The position numbers were made by a program, and so were the translations under genes. A stretch of DNA of 64,000 nt, taken from Archivesica marissinica (Eukaryota > Mollusca > Bivalvia > Venerida > Vesicomyidae). The stretch is taken from assembly GCA_014843695.1 (NCBI GenBank), contig CM026393.1:5062324-5126323 (forward strand), given 5' to 3'. Numbering within the stretch: the first letter of the stretch is position 1; every line of letters begins with the position of its first letter. Shown piece by piece: positions 58,566 to 64,000 of the stretch. The notes beneath the pieces were generated by a model. The model made no database searches. It worked only from the letters and a program-made list of their open reading frames with translations, and was not told where the DNA came from.

Positions 58566-59290
58566 GCACTACGCAAGTATTGGTGATTTGGTGAATAAAT
58601 AAGTACACGTTTGTTTGAGCGTGAATGGGCTAACCGAATGAGTACACGTCTACCAACAGTAATTGAGTATCTGAGTGTGGAGGTGCTGGGTGGAGGAACG
58701 AGTGAATACCGAATGAGTACACGTCTACCAACAGTAATTGAGTATCTGAGTGTGGAGGTGCTGGGTGGAGGAACGAGTGAATACCGAATGAGTACCAACA
58801 TTGGGTGACTGGTCGGGTAATTGAGTACCTTAGTGTGGAGGTGCTGGGTGGAGGAACGAGTGAATACCGAATGAGTACACGTCTACCAACATTGGGTGAC
58901 TGACCGAGTGATTGAGTATTTGAGTGTGGAGGTGCTGGGTGGGTGAACGAGTGAATACCGAATGAGTACCAACATTGGGTGACTGGTCGGGTAATTGAGT
59001 ACCTTAGTGTGGAGGTGCTGGGTGGAGGAACGAGTGAATACCGAATGAGTACATATGTACCAACATTGGGTGACTGGCCGAGTAATTGAGTACCTTAGTG
59101 TGGAGGTGCTGGGTGGAGGAACGAGTGAATACCGAATGAGTACATATGTACCAACATTGGGTGACTGACCGAGTAATTGAGTATCTGAGTGTGTAGGTGC
59201 TGGGTGGGTGAACGAGTGAATACCGAATGAGTACACGTCTACCAACATGGGTGACTGGCCGAGTAATTGAGTATCTGAGTGTGGATGTGC
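58566..59290. repeat. 75-92-bp tandem repeat, about 8 copies
   Basis: Unit GAATGAGTACACGTCTACCA, ACATTGGGTGACTGGCCGAG, TAATTGAGTATCTGAGTGTG, GAGGTGCTGGGTGGAGGAAC, GAGTGAATACC; some units lack the GTGACTGG part. It shares GTGAGT/GGGTGA words with the preceding 38-bp array and may be an older relative. Confidence 0.93.
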
Positions 59291-59437
59291 CTAAATGCAC
59301 TGTACTATTATACCATATTTGATCAAGGGTCATTTTTGACCTACTTCAAATGTTATAATGTTTGTTTGTATTTGATGAAATAGATTATTCTGCCTCTCCA
59401 TTCTGACAACTGACTTGGTATATCAATCTAAAACACC
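59291..59437. other. spacer
   Basis: Nothing recognised. Confidence 0.4.
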
Positions 59438-59708
59438 GTCGTGACGTCATACTTGTCCTTGCAGTCCATTATTATTAATATTGGACTGGTGTCAAAAAGA
59501 CCAGAGGAATATAATTATTATATTAAATACTAAGCGTAAATGTACGAAATTAACAATTTTAATTAGTAGGATCTCGTTTGTGTTTTAAGTAAGATATAAG
59601 CCTCAAACGGAGCTGATATGTAAAATGTAAAATATTCGTACTGTCTTCGACGGTACGCACCTCACACAGTCCAATATTTTACATATTGGATCATTTTCGG
59701 CTTATATC
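59438..59708 (-). mobile_element. M5 MITE, reverse copy
   Basis: GTCGTGACGTCATACTTGTC to ATTGGATCATTTTCGGCTTA, inverted relative to 32373-32578; about 65 bp longer in the middle. Confidence 0.75.
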
Positions 59709-60313
59709 ATATACATAATACATACTTTAAGTTAGTATATCCAAATACTACAATACAAATGCGTAAAACAACACGCGCCAACCAGATAACGAAATGGCCC
59801 TTGTTCTACGATCCCAGTGAGTTTTAATACAAATGTACCGTTACATCTTACAAAGTGCACGTGCGTATGTTGATGTTGAACTATGTGTATTAAAGTATTA
59901 GTAAAGTTCAGCTCCATTTATTGCTTGGCAACATTAAACTGAGACTCATTAATCTCCGCCAAAGCCTTCGTAAGTTTCCGTGAACTACGACCAGGACATA
60001 CGTTAGGTTTTTACCGCTAATATTTGAATCAAGTCAGTAAGTAAGTGTACCATAATCTAAAGCTCATATTTTACTTCGGAATTCCGATTATTAACGAAGT
60101 AAGTTCACGGAATATGCAAATGTCTCAGTTTAATATTGCCATATAATAACAGCTCCACTGAAGAAGAAAATGCAGTCATTTACAATAAGTCATTTTAATT
60201 GATATCGTCTCTCTTTGCCATTTGTCTGTCTGTTCATCTATCCACTGTTAACTTAAAGAGAACATTATTGTACTCACGGTTTTCAACAGAATTTATGTTA
60301 GACTAAAGAATAC
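59709..60313. other. unique stretch
   Basis: Words TTGGCAACATTAAACTGAGA (59925) and CAGTTTAATATTGCCAT (60124) are a diverged inverted pair about 200 bp apart with CTTCGTAAG/ACGAAGTAAG further in, perhaps another foldback. No gene. Confidence 0.4.
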
Positions 60314-60832
60314 TTAAAGCGACGTTACATCGCAAAAAGCCAACAAAATGCGTTTAAATGCATTGCTACATCAAATTCATCCGAATACATTCGAACACAA
60401 AAATTGAATCAATAAACAGTGTGTGTGTGGTCTACAAACTTTCAAAAGTGAATGTAGGATTTCATATACCGGTTATCCACGCTCATGAAATGACATTTCT
60501 TTGTTATTGTAGTCAATACTAAATGCTTGATACTGTCGCTTAGAGTACATTTAACTAAGATTAGTCTACAAATAAAGGCACAAATATGAGATATAACGGT
60601 AAATCTGTACGATAAATATCGTTATTCGGGATACACAGGTTATATTACAGCTTGGATGTCGACCCTGTTTACATTATTTTGTTATGTCAACACACGCGCA
60701 TACGACGCATGTTTATTAATTAAAATACTCAGTTTTTGAGGTAAATAGTTGGGGGGGGGGGGAATGATACCATGTAATAGGAAATTACATTATGTATACA
60801 TGTGCGTGTTCACTGATGTAATGTCGCTTTAA
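60314..60832 (-). mobile_element. M2 MITE, reverse copy
   Basis: TTAAAGCGACGTTACATCGC to ACTGATGTAATGTCGCTTTA, A; interior is the reverse complement of 16994-17515. Contains a G12 run near 60750. Confidence 0.9.
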
Positions 60833-60892
60833 TATTTGGTGAAGCCTCATATATTTACGTTGTAACTGTATAATTAAACACTACATATAAAG

Positions 60893-61128
60893 CAGGTTCG
60901 ATCCCCCGTCTGACCCTAATAAAATTAACAGTCTTTCAGATGGGGCTTTAAACCGAGGTCTCGTGTCGGTGTCCTATACAGTGCACGAACAAGAACCAGA
61001 GCATACGCTGGAATGGATCTATGTATGTAGCATTGCACTATCCTCCAACAATCTAGTATGACTAATCTCTTCAGGAGGCGTCGCTCATATGTGCAACCGG
61101 TAGCGACGATAAATAAACGTAAAATACA
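60893..61128 (+). mobile_element. SINE-B, 5'-truncated
   Basis: Starts at the B box GCAGGTTCGATCCCCCGTCT; body and tail to GATAAATAAACGTAAAATAC. Confidence 0.92.
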
Positions 61129-61416
61129 CATAAAAACAGTCACTAATTGATCGTAATTGAAAACCAACATAAAACTACTATGCAAAGTAATACGACTCTA
61201 GAAGAAATATGTACGCTAATACGAAAATAAGAACTTGGCTCAGAGAATCTGATTGGATTAGGAATGACATAATTGGTAGGTTCTTATTCCGAGTACATTA
61301 TGCATCGACGTGAATGAACAAAACTCATGGTACTAATGATTTACAAATATACATTTACGGCTGTAAATTAAAGTCCCACAGTTTATATATTTTAGTTTTC
61401 AGAATATTAATCAACT

Positions 61417-61449
<33 letters not shown>

Positions 61450-62455
61450 TTTACATGTATTCAATGTCAGGCTACAATACAAGGTAACAACATGGCTTAA
61501 ATATTATACAAGGCAGTGTACACATGGGGACAGTGGTGTTTCATAAAGCGAAGTTACATTTGTTAACTAACGATGACATTGGAAATGAAACAATGAGCAA
61601 AAATAAATACTTCGTTTATACACTAAAGAATCATTACTACTCTAGATTTGGAACATTTCCAACAAGCATAGAGCCGACTGGTCATGACATGAACAGTTTA
61701 TAGTTGACCGTTAAGAGTATAGCGCACGGGAAACCAGGTGTTTACCTGAGACAAATAGGAATGTCATTGACTATTATATTAATTGACTAGATATAGTACG
61801 ATAAATTTGTTGACAATATGTGGATCGTAATGTCCTTCAATAGGTCTAATATTAAAGTGAAATCATCAGTCTGTGGCGCTAATCAATGAGATATATGTTA
61901 ATGTGTCACGTGCAAAGCGGATACTGTGATACACATTGTCATGTAATAAATAGTGGACTACGGATTCGGGAGTTAGTTGTTATATTTATTGCCGTGGATT
62001 ATAGATACGTCTATGATACGAGCAAAGAGTCAATAATAAATTTCATATTTACTTAATACATTCTTAATAATTACATGAACGATATTTGGTGTGCTATTTA
62101 TAAAAACATGGCATGCATATGTTATTAAAGCATTCTTCTTCTATATTATCACATATTATCACATATAAATAGTTGCATTAGTGTTACCTAATTAATTATA
62201 TATAATGACATAGTGAATTGCTGTCGCATATGTGTATATGTACATGCATGCCACATGGGTCTGAGACCTTCTGGATTTAAACAAATACAAACTTTGAAAC
62301 ATATACAATTACGGCTTTAAGCTTTCGGTTAAATCCATTTTCATTCTCTATACAGTAGATATGAATGAATAAATATGTTTAAACCAAATACGTCTTTCTC
62401 AAAATAATTAAACGGTATAATGGTATGACAGAGCTGGAATCCAGAAATGGCCAAG
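61129..62455. other. longest unique stretch in the right half
   Basis: AT-rich with a (CAA)n run at 61414-61449. No gene, exon or repeat family recognised. Confidence 0.45.
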
Positions 62456-62597
62456 CCTGGAGGTTATAAAACTTTTCTCAGATCTCAAGCTCAAGTGATC
62501 TGATTGGTTGAGTCCGAGTGTTACTGTCAGCTGAACCAATCAGACGATTGAGACTGAGTTTTGAGATTGGAGAAAAGTTTTATAATCTCCAGGCCTG
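62456..62597 (+). mobile_element. M4 foldback MITE
   Basis: GGAGGTTATAAAACTTTTCT to GAGAAAAGTTTTATAATCTC, C; internal CTGATTGGTT and AACCAATCAG arms. Nearly the whole element folds on itself. Confidence 0.92.
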
Positions 62598-62781
62598 GTC
62601 AACCTATTTACGCAGTTGACATTCTGCAACAATAATTGGTTCCTATATGATTCTCGGATGTTCCAGCAGGGATGTGGTATAATATACTATTATGCTGAAC
62701 ATGTTTGCATTTAATTATTAACGTATGCACTTTATAATTTATATACAGTCACTCAATACACTATCCGAGTGTGTATTATGC
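62598..62781. other. AT-rich spacer
   Basis: Nothing recognised. Confidence 0.4.
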
Positions 62782-63097
62782 AGAGTAAATGTTCTGTGTT
62801 TTTACGTTTATTTATCGTCGCTACCAGTTGCCCATATGAGCGACGCCTCCTGAAGAGATTAGTCATTTTAGATTTTGGATGATAGTGCATGATACAGACA
62901 GAGACCAATTCCAGAATCTCCTCTGGTTCTTTTACGTGCACGGTGTAAAGCACCGACACGAGACCTCGGTTTAACGTCCCATCTGAAAGACTGTTCATTT
63001 TATTAGGGTCAGACGGGGGATCGAACCTGCGATCCCTGGATTACCAGTCCAGCGTGTTACCACTGGACTACAGTTCCGTCTGTAAGAGTAAATGTTC
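62782..63097 (-). mobile_element. SINE-B with 13-bp target-site duplication
   Basis: Full-length reverse copy, near consensus. AGAGTAAATGTTC at 62782-62794 and 63085-63097. Confidence 0.95.
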
Positions 63098-63199
63098 AAT
63101 CGTCCTATACATATGTATATGTAATAGGTTTTCCTGTTACTCTTAGCACTGCAGTTAATTTTCTTTTCCTTGTTAAATGGATACCATGTCGAGCCCCCC

Positions 63200-63770
63200 A
63201 TAACCATTGGTATGGTGGCATTAGGCAAGACAGTTCAATCCACGTTCTATTTTCTCTCTCCAGTTCAATCCACGTTCTATTTTTTTTTCTCCAGTTCAAT
63301 CCACGTTCTATTTTCTATCTCCAGTTCAATCCACGTTCTATTTTCTATCTCCAGTTCAATCCACGTTCTATTTTCTCTCTCCAGTTCAATCCACGTTCTA
63401 TTTTCTCTCTCCAGTTCAATCCACGTTCTATTTTCTCTCTCCAGTTCAATCCACGTTCTATTTTCTCTCTCCAGTTCAATCCACGTTATATTGTCTCTCT
63501 CCAGTTCAATCCACGTTATATTGTCTCTCTCCAGTTCAATCCACGTTATATTGTCTCTCTCCAGTTCAATCCACGTTATATTGTCTCTCTCCAGTTCAAT
63601 CCACGTTCTCTTTTCTCTCTCCAGTTCAATCCACGTTATATTGTCTCTCTCCAGTTCAATCCAAGTTGTATTTTCTCTCTCCATCATGGCGATGGATTCC
63701 GTCCGGAATGAGGTCACTAGAGCCATTTGACTAATGTTGTAATAATTCGTTTCCAATATATAGAGCTACA
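63200..63770 (+). mobile_element. SINE-A relic with internal satellite expansion
   Basis: CATTAGGCAAGACAGTTCAA corresponds to SINE-A CCTTAGGCAAGGCATTTAAA, and ATGGCGATGGATTCCGTCCG, GAATGAGGTC with a diverged tail to about 63770 is the rest. Between them the ATTCCACGTT...TCTCTCTCC stretch is repeated about 15 times. Head missing. Confidence 0.85.
63226..63682. repeat. 30-bp tandem repeat, about 15 copies, inside SINE-A
   Basis: Unit AGTTCAATCCACGTTCTATT, TTCTCTCTCC, with variant CGTTATATTGTCTCTC units clustered at 63487-63600. Derived from SINE-A AAATTCCACGTTGCCTCTTC, TCTCTCC. Confidence 0.96.
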
Positions 63771-64000
63771 CAATATTTGTATGGACTAGTTCTTCGCTAT
63801 ACCTTCTCACGTAATAAGATTTGTAACCACTCTCCCTGAACAAAACAATGCCTCCTCATTATGTTCAGCATTGAGTGTGGGTGTTACCTGTAGATGTAGA
63901 TCATCTCTTGGAGGTATACATATATATACATATACACACATGTATATATATTATATGTAAAGTTTACACCCATGCATTGGTTATATATATATTTTACATC
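63771..64000. other. AT-rich end of window
   Basis: Nothing recognised apart from short AT runs. Confidence 0.4.

Noticed and set aside
63170..63756. 186- and 159-codon frames in the 30-bp array
   Set aside because: Period divisible by three within a SINE-derived array; no independent support.

Overview
This window is non-coding-looking, AT-rich eukaryotic DNA, most likely from a marine lophotrochozoan invertebrate (a mollusc is my best guess; this is inference). The evidence is several tRNA-headed SINE families, decayed LINE fragments with RNase H and zinc-knuckle domains, short inverted-repeat DNA transposons, many satellites, intron-type splice donors, and no bacterial operon, RBS or rRNA. 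Almost every long open frame is an artefact of a tandem array. I find no intact host gene, only two candidate short first coding exons (16540, 38211) and one doubtful 98-codon frame (48738).

Layout. 1-4766 is a 47-bp satellite with higher-order copies. 5-20 kb is a mosaic of SINEs, MITEs, a 5'-truncated RNase H LINE with target-site duplications (11413-12278), a second LINE remnant (17860-18165, minus) and a 1.4-kb (CA)n tract inside a TTAA-type MITE (8061-10053). 20.7-24.4 kb is a TTAA MITE that runs directly into an 85-copy 36-bp satellite. 25454-30024 is a 4.6-kb DNA transposon with 309/379-bp terminal inverted repeats. It carries one decayed gene whose product has a PIN/FEN-like acidic region and a tesmin/TSO1-type CXC domain and no transposase I recognise. 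30-41 kb has more SINEs and MITEs, a 44-bp satellite fused to a MITE end, and an LTR end with primer-binding site. 41236-44838 is a 100-copy 36-bp satellite with a single inverted unit beyond it. 45-64 kb holds further SINEs, MITEs and 39-, 104-, 46/52-, 38-, 75-92- and 30-bp arrays.

Family names used here. SINE-A: tRNA-Leu-like head. SINE-B: tRNA-Thr-like head. SINE-C: body resembling the V-SINE central domain. SINE-D: class-II Ser/Leu-like head. SINE-E and SINE-F: one copy each. M1 and M2: MITEs at TTAA targets. M3: ends TAATGAGAGACAT. M4: foldback beginning GGAGGTTATAAAAC. M5: GATCCAATAT. M6: TTAACCCTTTCAACACC with TA target.

Main theme. At least five arrays have a monomer that is visibly a piece of an adjoining transposable element: M2 end to 36-bp, M2 end to 32-bp, M3 end to 44-bp, an inverted-repeat element's arm to 36-bp, and SINE-A interior to 30-bp. 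A sixth is a microsatellite inside M1. The window therefore looks like a record of satellites repeatedly born from transposon ends. All comparisons were made by eye within this window; no database search was possible.
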